DNA of 64,000 nt from Aphelocoma coerulescens (GCF_041296385.1 NC_091020.1:36681501-36745500); one strand, 5' to 3'. Shown: positions 10,046 through 23,245, counted from the first letter of the stretch. The notes: generated by a model from the sequence alone, not told the origin. Numbers and translations: made by a program.

Positions 10046-13012
10046 AGGGGTTATTACGTGGGTCGGGAACAAGCCCAGGTGAGCTGAGAGAAGCCGCGTC
10101 TCGCCCTGGCGCTGCCAGTGGAACGCAGCGGTGACGGCCGCAGCAGGAGGGCCTGGAGCCGAGGAGAGCTGCAGAGCAGCCACACAACATACCCCAAGTG
10201 GAAGCACATTGCAGGTGACTGGCAGGAATCAAGTCACCTGCCAGCAAGAAAATGGCAGCAGTGGCAGCTGGGACCAGTGCTGGTCCCGTGGCACTCACTG
10301 CTCCATCTCCTATCCTCATCCCTCCTCATGCTGGGCACGTGGCGAGGGCTATGCTCCAGGCGGGGCTCAGGGCCCCACTGCTCCAGCAAACAACATCTGG
10401 AGCATTTCCAGTCCCACTTTCCCCACTGTTTCAAGCCTCAGATTTCAGCCAGTGTTTATTTAAACTGGCTGGTCATAGCAGAGTTAATTTTTTGGAAGGC
10501 TGAGCCAGACACTCTTGGCAGCTGGACAGGAAAATCTCAAACAAACAAACAAAACCTCCTTAAACTGTAGGCATTGCTTAATTCTTCAGTCTTAAGTACA
10601 AAACACCTTAGAGAAATCATCCGTTCTGTAAGAGTAATGAGGCCAGAGCTGTTTCATTCCAGGATACAGCCTTTGGGTTTTGGGTGGTTGTTGCTGTGGC
10701 CACAGCACTGAGCTGGACCTGCTGGCACCAAGTGTCACAGAGGCCTGGGCGCCTTCCCCATGGGACAGGGCATGAGTTGGGGCAGCCAAGCAGAAGCACA
10801 GAGCATCTTTTCCTCTGCATTAAAAACAAGAAAAGAAAATAAAAAGCATAACCAGCACTTTTCTGTCCATTCTCCAGGAGCACAGCCTCATTTTGGCAAT
10901 GGATGTGAGTGCATACACACACAAAATAGAAATGAGAAACAAACAAGTGAAATTGGCTAGAAGAAAACATTTAGTATTTCCCTTTGGAATGTTTTCTACA
11001 CAAATACCCAGGTTGTGGATTTCATGCTGATTTGGTTACTGGTGCAGACTGAGATTGAAACACTCTGATTTTACACTGAGGTACTGAGAAAATGCTATGT
11101 GGCCAGTGAGGTAGGGGAGCTTTTCCAGGAACCCTGGGAATAACCGTGGGATAACCCTGCATGGCACTGGGGACGCTGGGGGCTCCGGCTGCTGCTGCAG
11201 GGCTGAGCAATGACTTGGTCTCCCAGACTGTGCTTCTCTCCCAGGCCAGGACCTACTCTAAGTGCTTTGCCTGGCATGTGCTTGTTGAACGTGCACTTGG
11301 GAATATCCAACCTTTCTTGCCCCGAGTTAAGCACACCAGGTTTGTTCTCTTTGCTGCAGGAGGTAGCCTGTCCCCTGCCCCTTTCCTACATCTGTGAGCA
11401 CTTGAGGCCAGCTGTGTCTCCTGTGGTTGGCTCTTCAGCCTCAGCAACCCATTTCACCATCTGACCTCCGGTTTTTGGTTATTATCCATCCTGTCATTGG
11501 GACTTTGAGCTCTGCTGCCCTGCCCTCCCCTGCCAAGCCAGTGGCCATCCTGAGCAAGGCCAGCCCTGTCACATAGTGAGCAGTTCCCTTCCTGCCCCAG
11601 CTGCCAAGTTTGGGGGGAGCATGGTTCTCTGCTGGAGTGGCCCCTGGTGATTTGCTCCTGGGGGTGCTGACGGCAGAGGGGAGCACGTGCTGTGCAGCGC
11701 AGCACCACCACTGAGAGTGGAGACCCTGGGTCTTGGGCTGCCCAACCAAGGCTGGGACGATGACATCTGCAGGGTGGCACTAGCCATGGCCAGGCCAGCG
11801 TCCGGCCATGCCACCACATCCTCCCTACACAGCTCTGTCAGCAATCCTGCTCCCCAAACCCTGTAGGGGAAAAAACTGCTGATGCTGAAAAAACCTCGCA
11901 GTACTTGGTGATGCAGACAAACATCCATCAGGATCCAGACTGAGAATCCCAGTCTGGTTTTACCTCTGCCCCAAGACACTCAAACAAAGTTTTCAGAAGG
12001 AGAAGACTAATAAATCAAGACCATACTTCTCCAGGCCTTGCTCAAGGGAGCTGGTTAAAATTAGCAAGGAATGTGGGCCGGAGGAGCCCTCCCTCACATC
12101 ACAGCTCCCAAAGCCACGGCGCCGCACCGAGCCCGTCCTGGCTCTTCCAAAAAAGGCGATAACCAGTTCTGGGCCCATCGGTGCCTGTGCTCCCTGCACG
12201 CCCCAGGACATGCAGGACAGGTGCTGCCCTTCCGACTGAGAAATGAGCTGCTGCCAACGCGAGGAGAGGCTGACTCCAATTTAAACACTGGGAAAGGAGT
12301 GGGATGAGGCATCCCCAGGTCCTTGTGGGCTTCAGGGCTTTTTCTACACATCGCTAAATATTAATGGGTCATTCAGCCCCAACAGTTGAAGGGAGGCTGC
12401 TGGGGCTCACTGCATCCCAGAGAGAAGGGTGATGGAAGGAGCACCTTGGCCATGACAGCAGCCACAGCATGCAGCAAGGTCAAGGAAATGTCCCCTGGAT
12501 GTTCCAGAGCCAGGTCCTACAATCCCAAGCATGCAGTAAAAATCAGGGCAGAACATGTTATTGCAATCCTGATGGAGCCAACAGCAGATTTTGGGGAGGC
12601 AGGGACAGGCCAAATGGTATGGTGCTCAGAAAACCCCAAGACACCTGCTCCCAGTGCAGGGAGGGCAGGAAGGGCCCCCAAAGGCTTCCCAGAATTTACT
12701 TCTTCTGCTTGTTGGAAATTGAGCATGAAAAAGGATGTCTGGATGCCACCTAACTTTACTCTGAAGGCAGCAGCAAGGCCCTGGCTGGCACCTCCTCAGC
12801 ACACAACAAAGCCATCATGAGGTGCCCTGACCTTACGTGCCTCAAATGTCACACACAGAAGCAGATCGTATCTGCTGAGCAGATGCCTGTTTCAAAAATT
12901 GCATGCCAGATTTTCCTGGTTTCCTGCTTCCAGGTAACAAATAACCTGTACTTTTTTAAAAAGCCTTCATTTTTCTTAAGAAAAGACAGTGGTGGGGGCA
13001 CATTCACCAGGA

Positions 13013-13164
13013 ACAGCGTTCAAGGCCAGGTTGGACAGGGCTTGGAGCAACCTGGTCTAGTAGAAGGTGTTCCTGACCATGATGGGGGGTTGGAATGAGA
13101 TGAACTTTAATGTCCTTTCCAACCCAAAGCAGTCTGTGATTCTCTGGTCTGTGATTCTACGATT
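13013..13164 (+). mobile_element. CR1 LINE fragment, 3' end
   Basis: Sense CR1 sequence reads GCCAGGTTGGACAGGGCTTG, GAGCAACCTGGTCTAG, GGAATGAGATGAACTTTAA, then CTTTCCAACCCAAAGCAGTC and a degenerate GTGATTCT tail. No coding part remains. Confidence 0.92.
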
Positions 13165-14372
13165 AATTCTATGCCAGCCATTGATGGCCAGGTGGCAGTG
13201 ACAGCTGCTCCTTGTCTGCCCACCACATCACACAACTCACCGAGAGAGGGGAAGAAACATGTTGAGAGGTGAGTAAGATCAGGATCATCCGCTGCATTGC
13301 TTCTCTCTCCTCGTGTGCTGCTGTGTCTCTGCTGGGTCGGCCCGTGAGCCATGCCGGAGGTGGGACTGCCCTTCCTCAGCACGGCAGGATGACGTGGTGG
13401 TAACAACGCGCTCCAGCCCTCAGGAACCTCTGCAGCTTTTGGGTTTTGCCTCAGCCCATGTTTCTCTCCTCTAGGAGATCAAAGCAGGAGCACTGGAGCA
13501 AGCAGTGCCCAGCAGTGAGCCGGAACCCAAGGGCTCTCTTCACTATTGCCTTTCTATTTTAAGAACAGGGGATTATTGTTAATATATTTCTTGTGTTTGG
13601 TTTCTATCAGAGTCAGTTTGTTTAACTAATAGGCAGATTTATTTACTGAAAGGAGGAGGAAAGCAGCAGTTAAAAGGATACGGCAAATCCAGCAAATATT
13701 AATCTTGTCCCCAGAAAAAGCCACTGGCAGCACCTTGGAATTTTTTCAACTTTTCTACAAGGTCTTTAGATTGTAGTCAAAATAATGCCTTAATCTGCAC
13801 ATTCCCAACTCCAAGGTCTGGAACAGGAAGGGCTTGTGCTGAAGAGCAGTCTTTGCCGTAAAATGCAATGGAATTCATTGAGCAACGCAGGAACGGATGC
13901 CAAAAACGTAATTCCCATTTATCTCAACAGGAGGTTCCTTACTGCTGCTCAGGGCCTACGGTATAGGCACTTTTCCAATTTAAATGAAAAAATCTCCAGC
14001 AAGACAGGACAATAATTCCAATTTATTTTGTTTTCTCACTTTTACCGAACAGAGCAGCTCCATTTCGTTTCTTGGACACCACTAATATGAATATTTGCCT
14101 TTGCTGAGAGGTGACACAAACTTTACATTTCCATGAAAGTGGAATTTTATTTAAAGGAAAACAAAACCAAATAAAACAGCAACAAAAACAAATAAAAAAC
14201 CTCTTGAAAACTCAGGTTTTACACTTGCATGTTCCCATCTCTCTCTAAAGAGAGTACTTCAGATCAAATATCCCACATGTGAAATATTCTTTGAAGAAGC
14301 AAGTCTCAATGAAATATTTTCACTTTGAACACCACATTTTGGTGAAATGCTACTTCCTTGAAAATGTGCCAG

Positions 14373-14396
14373 GTGATGATGATGATGATGAAGATT
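14373..14396 (+). repeat. (GAT)n microsatellite
   Basis: Six GAT units followed by GAAGAT. Short and simple; the Asp-rich reading frame across it is not a gene. Confidence 0.9.
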
Positions 14397-15048
14397 ACAT
14401 CCTGTGCTGGTACCCAGCCTGCCCCATGATCTTTCCCACCCCAGAAGCAGCTGTGTGGGTGCTGCTGGCCAGGGGACACCACTGCCACAGGAGACGTGCC
14501 TGAACCCTGAGAGAGCCAAAGACAGCCAGGTGCTCCGTGGGAACGGAGCTGCAGCACCAAGTGTGGATCAGGGCTCTGAAGGCCACAGAGGACTCTTGGG
14601 AAGAGCACTGAATGTGAGATTAATCTCTGGATTTTGGTACCTGTATCCACGAGTGACCTGTGAATGACAGTGATGCCTTACAAAAAGCAGACCACATCTT
14701 TCGTAAATTCTTGGCAACCCATTGCCATTTATCTCTGTGCTTATATTGGTGCAGAAAAACATTTGATTTTTTTTGTCCAGCTGAATTCCTTGAGGCTTCC
14801 TGTGGTTAAAAAAGAACAGTAAATTCTGAAATTTAGAAAAAAATTAAATGCTGTCACTCTGAACATCAGCTGGCTGGAGATACTGGCAGTAACTTGCTTT
14901 TAACTCTAGCATCCACAGTTCCTATTCTGAAGCTAAAATTGGCACTGACAAACTTTGGCTATCCTGACAGTCCCACTAAAATCAGTCAGACTGTTGACAT
15001 GAGCGATAGCACACAATATATTGTAGTTTATTGGTGGTTAATGATTTA

Positions 15049-15160
15049 TAGAATCACAGATTCTCAGAATTTGGGTTTGAAGGGTTTTTCCTTAAAGCTT
15101 GTCTCATTCCCCTCCCTGCCATGGGCAGGGACACCTTCCACCAACCCAGGTTGTTCAGAG
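15049..15160 (-). mobile_element. CR1 LINE fragment (minus strand)
   Basis: TAGAATCACAGATTCTCAGA opens the copy and CCATGGGCAGGGACACCTTC with ACCAACCCAGGTTGTTCAGA follow, the reverse complement of a CR1 3' end. About 110 bases remain. Confidence 0.88.
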
Positions 15161-15457
15161 GTAACTGTACAGACAAGCACAGGATGTTTATCTGCCTTTT
15201 GTGAAGCTGTATGATGGCACAAGGTTTGAGCACTACTAAAACATCCCTTGTCTCTGGGCTCACACACTGGAGGGCGGGTTGGGGAGGGGTGGGACACTTG
15301 CTCACTTTCTTAACCATTTCCCTTCTGAGTGCCCCAGGACACAGCTTTGCATGTGGGTCAACATCCAAGAAAAGTGAAATTAATTTGTTCAGAACATAAA
15401 ACAACCATTTCTTTGCTCACAGAATTTGTCAGAGAGCTGCCTTTCTCCTTCATTTGC

Positions 15458-15507
15458 TTTACAAAATGCTAATTTTGCTTAACCACCAACACACAGCATT
15501 TTGTAAA
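15458..15507. other. 13-bp perfect inverted repeat with 24-base spacer
   Basis: TTTACAAAATGCT (15458-15470) and AGCATTTTGTAAA (15495-15507) are exact complements around a 24-base spacer. AT-rich arms make chance occurrence more likely. No transposon ends or target duplications were recognised. Confidence 0.85.
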
Positions 15508-18500
15508 AGAGAACCATTTTATTCTCATTATGATGTTTATGTTAAGAGGAAGAATGAGCAGCTTTGTGACAAGAAAACATCTGAGTTTTCCAAAGAAGAG
15601 GAGCAAGCTGGCTGTCACGTATTGTTTTGCCATTCTCCTATTTGCATATCAGAGTGATCTTTGTTAAAGGTTTGCAAATGAGACACTTGAGATCGGTTTT
15701 TGGTCCCCAGCTGAGGGCAAGAAGTCCTGGCCAGGATGGCCACAGAGGCAGGACATGGTCCCAGTCCTGCTCATGTGCCATGGGCAATGCCAGCCTGGTG
15801 CTCACCCGTCTCCCTGCAGCTGCCAGCATGCTCGGCTCTGAAGGAACGTGGATTTGCCCACAGCCTTGTCTTAAATGCAGAGCTAAGCAGCTGTCTGGTA
15901 TCATCTGTCATAACCTGTTCTCAGTATCCCTGCTCTGTCTTGCCAGAGGTTGTCTGTCTGCTGTGTGAGCTGTTCTGCTCCCTCCACAGAGGGACAATGT
16001 TTTTCCCAGGGTGAGCTCTCCCCAGGCTTGGGACCATGGTTTGGGATGCAGACAGCAGCACCCCTCCTGTGATGACTCAAGGCATTGGGAAAGTAGATGG
16101 GGATTATTTCTGCCATTTGCCACCACCGTGAAGTCCAGGGGCAGACCCTGCCCTGCCAGTGGCACCCAGCCAACAGGGTTCCAGCATGACACACCACCAT
16201 GACAGAGTGGGGACACTCCCCCTCCTCAGTCCTCAGTGGACTTTGAATATCCACCTCTGCCAGGAAGTCCGAGAACTGGCCTTGAGCTGAGTTGAGTTTC
16301 AGGCTTTTATTTTTTCAGGTCAATAGTTCTTATTTCTTTGGTGCTGCTCTGTGCTCATCTTTTGTACATTCATTTTACCCTCTTCCTGTTTTATATGTTC
16401 CCTAAAGCCACCAAATCAGGAAGGATGGGTTTGGCTTGCTGAGCCTCGATCTTTCTGTCCATCAAACACTTGCCGTCTTGGGGACCCAACTGTTTCTCAC
16501 CAAAGAGCTGAAAAGATGCTTGCACTCAACCTGTACAGTCACTCTGTGCTCCCCATCCTCACAGGATCTCTGGTCCAAAGGGACAAGATTGATGCTTCCT
16601 CCTGTCATCTACATCAGGCCTCTCTTCCTACAGCTTCAGCCAACGTAAAACCCCGTCTGATGAGCCAGGATTAGGCCTTGCTCTTTCTTGAATCAGCTGA
16701 TCATTAAAGGAGCCTTCCTAAGGGAGACACATTAGTGATTTGAGAGATGAAACATTTGCTCTTGTAAGTACAGAACAGCACCTGGGATGGCATCCATCTG
16801 AAAGGTGATGGTGCACTGATCTTCAGAAACCCAGTAAACTCTCCTGGTAATCCTGATTAGGTGCTAATTTGAGCTGCATTTTTTCTGCTCTCTTTCAGCC
16901 TCATTATCTCCTTGCAGGCTTTACAGTTTCCCTCCATTCACTATGTTCCTCTCCCAGGAAGGCTGTGTTGGAAGAGCAGATTAAACCTTTACACAGGTAG
17001 CTGTGAATAAATGCCTGTGAGAATTTGCTACCTTCCAGCAGTTTTAGCACATCTCTTGGAAAGTGCTTTCTGTGTGTGAAATACAGCAGGCACCATCTCA
17101 GCTGATCCAGCAAACTCCATCTATGGAGATGTCACCTTCTTTCTGTAAGTATATTGAGTCCTCTTGATACTGGTTTTTGTTTGCTTCTTTTGTTATTTCC
17201 TGTTTCCACAGGCTGATAACTCTGAAAATCAGTCCCTGAACAACAAATCGTAGGAGGGCTGGTTGTCTCTGACAGAGCTGCAGCACCCAGACATGAGCCA
17301 TGGTTCTACCAATCACCAACACATCTTTGGGGAAAGGCGTCTGTCACACCCCTCTGTTCAGCATCCCTTCCAGCAGAACTAGTGCAGGCATCTCTACAAA
17401 GTTTTTTAGGCCTCATTCCCAGTAGCTCTTTGAAGGAAAATACTACAGCAGCTGAGCAGCGGCTGGATGCAGAGGCATGTAAACCAGCCCTGAGAGTGCC
17501 AAAACAAATGAGCTCGTACAGTGGGAGAGCTCAGGCCTGCAGCCCAGGGGCGAGTCCTTCCCTCCGCAAATCCCTGCCAACAGGCACACGTTCACTGCAG
17601 CACAGCTTGGTTTGCATTCTCGTCACTGGATGCTCTGAAAGGCCAGATTCCCTGACACGCAGGTGCAGTTCACTCCCCTCTTGCTTGTCCCCACCTCCTG
17701 AGAGAACACAAAGCTGAACAGAAAGGAATGTGGTAAGGGTAGATATATGTTCGTGTATTTAAAAAACAAACAGGAAAAAGAAACAACATGAGTCAATGGT
17801 AAAGCAGTTACAGAAAGGAGCACAAAAATAATCTCCATGCCAGCACCAACATCAAAGGCTCTGTGTGATGGAAGGGCACAGAAAGTACCATTAGACACAG
17901 ATGAAAGCCTACCTGGGAAGGAGAGACAAGGGAAAGCAACAGAGCTCGGTCACAGCAGGTGTGGAGGTGACTCCTCAGGGGCTGAAAAGCCTCATTGCTC
18001 AGAGAACAGTTGCAAGAGGAGAACAGGCAAGGCTGAACTGCTGCCTCCCCTCTGGGAAAGGGGGCTGACCACTTGGCTGAGGAGCAAGGCAGTCTCTGCA
18101 AAGTTTCCTTCCCTGCCACAGCCATGGACGAGCTTTTGGTTCCAGTGGTACATTTCTTGACCTGTCTCTAGGGAAAACCCCAAAGAAACAAAGGCAGGAG
18201 CCCAGTGTGCGTCACAGTGGGCCCGTGCTCTGCCGGGCACCTCTCTGGGGCTTCCTTTGTCTGAAGCCAGTATTTCAAACCCCAAACCTCATGCAGTACA
18301 TGAGGATGGCATTGGTGCTCACAGCAACATGGGGTTTGGACAGAGCCAGAATTGTTTAAAGAATATCTGGTTTATATAAGCCAGAATAAATTAAAAAAAA
18401 AAAAGCAGAAGACTAGTTGTATTTGTTAACATCAGCATAGAGGTAAGTGCGGGAAGTAAATGGCATATCTAAGGACTCAGGGGGAAGGTGGGAGGGGCGC

Positions 18501-20754
18501 AATCTAGGAATACGTGGGTCTTTTTGCCAGAACCGTAGGTTGAATGTTCCTATTTAAATATGTTGTTAACGTCTTTATATAATTAATTTCTAAGCTGGTC
18601 ACCATGGCAGCAATGGCAGACTCACATGAATGAAAATAGACTTCAGCATAGATGAGACCGGAGAATAGCTGGATGTTGTTTTTGCCATCCCTATTGGTTT
18701 TGGATCCACTAGTTCCCAAGAGAGTGAGTTTCCCCAGCAAGGGCTGATTCCTTTGCCAAGCTGCTGGGAGCTGGGCACCCTCTGCCTGCCTGGGATCACC
18801 TCCCAGGCATGGCACAGAGCTCTTTTTCATCACATTGAACTTAGGACCCAGACTCAGATTTATTGCCATCTTCCCAGGTTTCTTTCTGCTACTGATCAGC
18901 AAAGACAAATTTGCTCCCACAGCAACACAAACTACCTGCCTTGTTTGTTTAGTTGGCACCTGTGTAAGGAGTAAGCGAGCCCTCATCCCGTATCCTCTTA
19001 AATCCAGCAAAAAAAGAGAATCCCACCAGGCTCTGGAAGCAGAGGGCTGATAGTCCCCAGGGACATCACCCAGCACTCAAAACATCATTTCTAAACCCTT
19101 CTGCTGGAGATCTCAGAGGAGAACAAGGCAGGAAGAATCTGATGACAGCACAGAGCTGTCGTCTCAGCTCTGGCACTGGCCTCCAACCCCCTCACCATCC
19201 CTCCCCATCAGCTGTGTCAGTCCTGTCTTCAAGGATGGAATATTCACAGCTGGAGAGGGGAGAGCACAGTCACCCTTTGGAACAGCTGAGTAGCTGGACA
19301 TTAATTAAAACAGATCTAGGGATATTAAATTATCTGTGACTGGTTAATGACACTGCAGAAAGCTCGCCAATGAGAGAACTATAATGTTGCCATGGACTTG
19401 TGGCACTGGCAAGGATGGCAAGAACAGACATGGATACCAGGATGTTTCTTGCACAGAAGGAAAACCCCGAGTTGTTCCTGGAGTTCTGTAGGAAAGTGTC
19501 TGTCTGTGATGCTGGAGCCCCCATGCAAGGCCATGGAGGGAACACCAGTAGCCTCTCTTTGCTGACACCATCTGAATGGCATGGTGGGAATGGGGCTTCT
19601 TCTAACTCTCTGCCTTGACTTTCTCCTTGAAGAAAATCTGGTGGAAGATTTACATTTGTCTATGTTAACGTAAACAGAGAGTGGAAAAGGAAGTTTACAC
19701 CAAATGGAAAGAGAGACAGCTTTCCAAACAGGCTTTTTGCTGTGAACCAGCCATGCTTGGCTATCCAGGGAAGGTCCAGGAGACAGCTCTTTGCTGGGGG
19801 GTCACATGGGCACAGGATGCTAGGGATTTCAGTGCTGCACTCAGAAAAAACTGATTGAGATCAGACTCATCGGGGATTAGGTAAATAAACTGCTTTCCTG
19901 TTCTGCAGAGAGAGAGGCTGGACGTTCCAGTCATTAAGCGGAAGAGAAAAAACAGCTGAAAAAGGAAGGTAGTGTCAGCCTTCATCCATTCCTAATCCAC
20001 GGGTACCGAGCAGCAGCACCAGCAGCAGCATTTCTGGACTGTCAAGGATGGGGTTTGTGAGAGAGATGATATCAGGACAACTGACTGCCAGTCTCAGGGC
20101 CTTGTTCCTCAGCTGGGTTGGGCACCTCAGAGTGCGGGGGCAGCTGGTTCATGGAGCACATTGCTGATCTCAGCTCACACTTCTGCTCACGGCGGGACCC
20201 CCAGGTGCTGAGGCGTAGGGCAGAGTTCAGGGGCTCTCTCGGGGTGCATTGCAGCGAGGTGAGGGCCAGGCTGTGCCCCCTGCCCGCCAGGCCACAGAGC
20301 CCCTCTAGCACAGGCTCTGCTCGTGTTCTCACCAGTCTCCTGTGGCCTTGCGGCTGCTGGTTTCCTCCCTGTTCGGTGTCGTGGCAGTGGTGCACACACC
20401 AAGTCCCCAGACAGCCAGTTACGCAGCCAGGCAGGGGGGAAACCAATATTTGTTTATTTCACATTTTTTTACTTGTTTCTAGGAAATCGAAACACATCTT
20501 TTATCAGAGATAAATTTACTTCCATAACCACAAAGGTTTCTGCCAGAGGCAAGTGCCGCCTCTCTAGGAAGGGAAGTTCAGCCAAAGGCTCTTTTAGGCT
20601 TGGTTTGTTTTCCAGACCCACTGCAGCAGTTTTCTAGTCTCTTGACCAATTTCCATGTAATTTGATAGGGACTGAAGCATATTCACCAGCTGCAGGTTTC
20701 ACTGAGGAGAGGAGGCAGGAGCACAGCCAGGAGGGACCCCAGGCACTGGTGCAG

Positions 20755-20832
20755 TGGACACCGCTCTGAATGGACAGATGGACACTGCTCCAGACAGATG
20801 GACACCACTCCAGCAGACAGATGGACAGACAG
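20755..20832 (+). repeat. Imperfect tandem repeat, about 26-28 bp unit
   Basis: ATGGACA-C-GCTC(C/T) motifs recur around 20770, 20785, 20804 and 20822 with CAGACAGATGGACA in between. Units vary in length, so the boundaries are approximate. Confidence 0.75.
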
Positions 20833-22605
20833 TGCTCTCCAGCCCAGGCTCAGTCCTTGGGCAAGACGACTGCCTGGTCTAGACCTGCTTCTCATTTTGC
20901 AGTCTGCTGAAGGCCTTGGGATTAACGAGGTGATAACTCGGGCTCCCCAGTACAGCAGCTGGCCCACAGCCCAATGAGCAGAAAGTGAAGCACCAAACTA
21001 TTTATGTTCCAGTTCCTACAGCTATTTTTAATAGAGCTTCAGAGACTTGCTGTATTATCCTGCCTTTTTAGTGTCTGTTTCTTTTCTTAATCTCATTTTC
21101 CCTGCCCTTTCTTTATCTTTGGATCAATTTATACCATCCTTTTTATCATGCTCTAATCAGAACACACTTTATGATTTCAGATAAATGTAGTCATGGTAAT
21201 TTTCCACTCCATTTAGGTCAAGTCAGGATGAAACAATTTTTTTAAATCTTATCTAGTAACCACCAGAAATGGCTCCTTGTTAAACTGTCTGTCCCCTTGC
21301 TTTTCTAACTTTACTAGATTTTAATGTCAACTGTCAGTCTCCTTTTTTGGGTTCTTCAGGAAATTGGTTCTGCACTGAAAGCCAACCCGTCAACCCTAGG
21401 AAGAGCGGCAGGGTGGTCCTTTTTCTGGCAGGGGGTGGCTGATGAAGCTCTTCCATCCCTTTGGTCCCACAGGCACAGCCATCCTGTGATCCCCCTCAGG
21501 CCACAGCAGCTGTGTGGCATCGGCCACACTGCCACATGTTGGGCTGTGCACAACTCTTCACCATCTAAAATTGGCCTGTTGGAGAGGGGCTCCCCAGCAC
21601 CCACAGGCACAGGGACTGGCTGGAGGAGGGCTTTGCCAACAGCTCATGCGGCAGCCACTATGACAATCTGCACTAATCCACAGAGACCTGGTACCAGCCC
21701 CCCACATCCTCTCTGATAAGGCCATGTCTGGGATTTATCCATTTGGGAGTGCCTTGGGAGTGGCAGCACTGGCTGTGGAGAAATCCTGTGCCTGAGCTCT
21801 GTCCCAACAACACAAGCCCAGGTTTCGCTGCTGTCACACCAATGGTGCAGCTGTGGGCACTCCTTGTGACCCTGCCTGGGCTTCAGTGTGATGGCGATGG
21901 GACTGCTGGCATGTCCTGTGACCTCGGCCGGGGCTCCACTTGCTCTCTGCAGCCAGTTGAAATCTGCCTCACTCTTCTGAAGTATTTGGAGCAGGACTTT
22001 GTTGGGTGACACATGCTGCGGTTTAATAATATCACTGAGAATAATACTGCTCAGCTTTGCGCAAGCTCACAGAATGTTAACAATCATTTCATTTGATATT
22101 GCATGATTTCAAAAGCATTTCTGTGCCAAATTGTCACACTGCTCCTCTATTCTGTCCTCTGAGGATGGCATTGGTTCCAGCTTTGAAGTGCAAATACCTG
22201 TCCCAGAGCTCCCACTTCCTTGCAAAGGTTAAGAACACATTTATCTGCTGTGCCTGGCTGGCTGGAGAAGGATAGGAGATGGGGACTGGGATGAGGGCTA
22301 CAGCTCTATCCCAGTTTGGCTACAGCAGGCTTTGGAGCTTTGCTGGTTATATTGTCCCCTTACATTCAGTTCATATTCTGTTGACATTTGAGGGGTTGTT
22401 TTATTGAATATTGCAACTATTGGCAAAGATATGTTCGAGACTTCTGAGGATGTGTGAAGACAGAAGTACTTGGGATAAACATTATTTTTAAACCTCAGTG
22501 TAATTAGGGTAATTGATCATTTTAACTTTAAAAATTGAACTGTTGGCCAGGGTGCTCTGAGGATGGACAGTGAAACACGGGATCCTCTGCAGAGGAGGAG
22601 TTGGA

Positions 22606-22629
22606 CTGAGTTTGGGGCACCAAACTCAG
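22606..22629. other. 10-bp perfect inverted repeat with 4-base loop
   Basis: CTGAGTTTGG and its exact reverse complement CCAAACTCAG flank the tetranucleotide GGCA. It sits at the 5' edge of the orphan CpG island. As RNA or single-stranded DNA it would form a compact hairpin. No known element was recognised. Confidence 0.8.
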
Positions 22630-22703
22630 AGTTTCGGGGCAAGGGACAGCTCCTGTTCCCGGGGGACCGGGCAAACCTGTCCCGTTCCGCCCAATGGGGA
22701 CAA

Positions 22704-22732
22704 GGGGAGGGGAGGGGAAGGGAGGGGAGGGG
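22704..22732 (+). other. G-quadruplex motif
   Basis: Six runs of three or four Gs are separated only by one or two As (GGGGAGGGGAGGGGAAGGG pattern continuing to 22732). This meets the standard intramolecular G-quadruplex pattern with very short loops. It lies 9 bases downstream of a CCAAT motif in the orphan CpG island. Confidence 0.85.
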
Positions 22733-23063
22733 ACGGAGGCTCCGTTTTGCGGGTAGCGCTGAGCTCCCAGGCAGAGCCCGGAGGATGCACAGTGCCTCGC
22801 TGCGGGATGCAGTAACGGGACGTGCCCCAGCGAGGGCTGCTCTGCCCGTGCCAGCCTCTCGCCCGGCTGCCAGCACCTTCTCCCGCGCCTGCAAGGGCCC
22901 AGGCGTTCCTTCCCAACAGCCCTGCTTGCCCTCGCAGCACGTACAGCTTCTTCTCGCCTGACTCACGGCCCCTCCCCGCAGCCCCGGGTCCCCCTGGCAG
23001 CCACCGGGGAGGCGCGGGCACGGCGGCTCACGGGGCAGCGGCGGGGGGGACAGCGGGACAGAG

Positions 23064-23245
23064 CCTGGGGACAGCGGGGACACAGCCTGGGGACAGCGGG
23101 GACAGCCTGGGGACAGCGGGGACAGAGCCTGGGGACAGCGGGGACACAGCCTGGGGACAGCGGGGACAGCCTGGGGACAGCGGGACAGAGCCTGGGGACA
23201 GCGGGGACAGCCTGGGGACAGCGGGGACAGCCTGGGGACAGCGGG
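23064..23245 (+). repeat. G-rich 20-22 bp minisatellite in the orphan CpG island
   Basis: About nine units of CCTGGGGACAGCGGGGACAG follow one another, with successive lengths 22, 20, 22, 22, 20, 21, 20, 20 and a partial last unit. Length differences come from ACACAG or ACAGAG replacing ACAG at the unit end and from one GGGG shortened to GGG. Most units carry two runs of four Gs, so the + strand has dense G-quadruplex potential. Degenerate G-rich sequence precedes it from 23037. Long open frames across the array on both strands are repeat artefacts. Confidence 0.95.

Larger units (their letters stand above)
3306..13012. other. Intergenic sequence without recognised genes
   Basis: It contains a 15-bp tandem duplication, CAAAGGGCAGCTG(A/G)G (about 4053-4082), the A/C-rich tract at 5150-5245, a doubtful CR1 trace at 5555, the CpG-rich patch at 6240-6420, and the TAAT cluster at 9960-10045. 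All other open frames are 150 codons or shorter, overlap on both strands and show no conserved motif I recognise. Confidence 0.6.
13165..22599. other. Intergenic sequence without recognised genes
   Basis: Contents: a GAT microsatellite (14373), one CR1 fragment (15049-15160), an inverted repeat (15458-15507) and a degenerate tandem repeat (20755-20832). The longest open frame, 190 codons on the minus strand at 18504-19076, has no recognised domain and is about as long as expected by chance in 64 kb over six frames. Confidence 0.6.

Noticed and set aside
18504..19076. 190-codon minus-strand frame
   Set aside because: No recognised motif; a rough estimate for the longest chance frame in 64 kb over six frames is about 180 codons.
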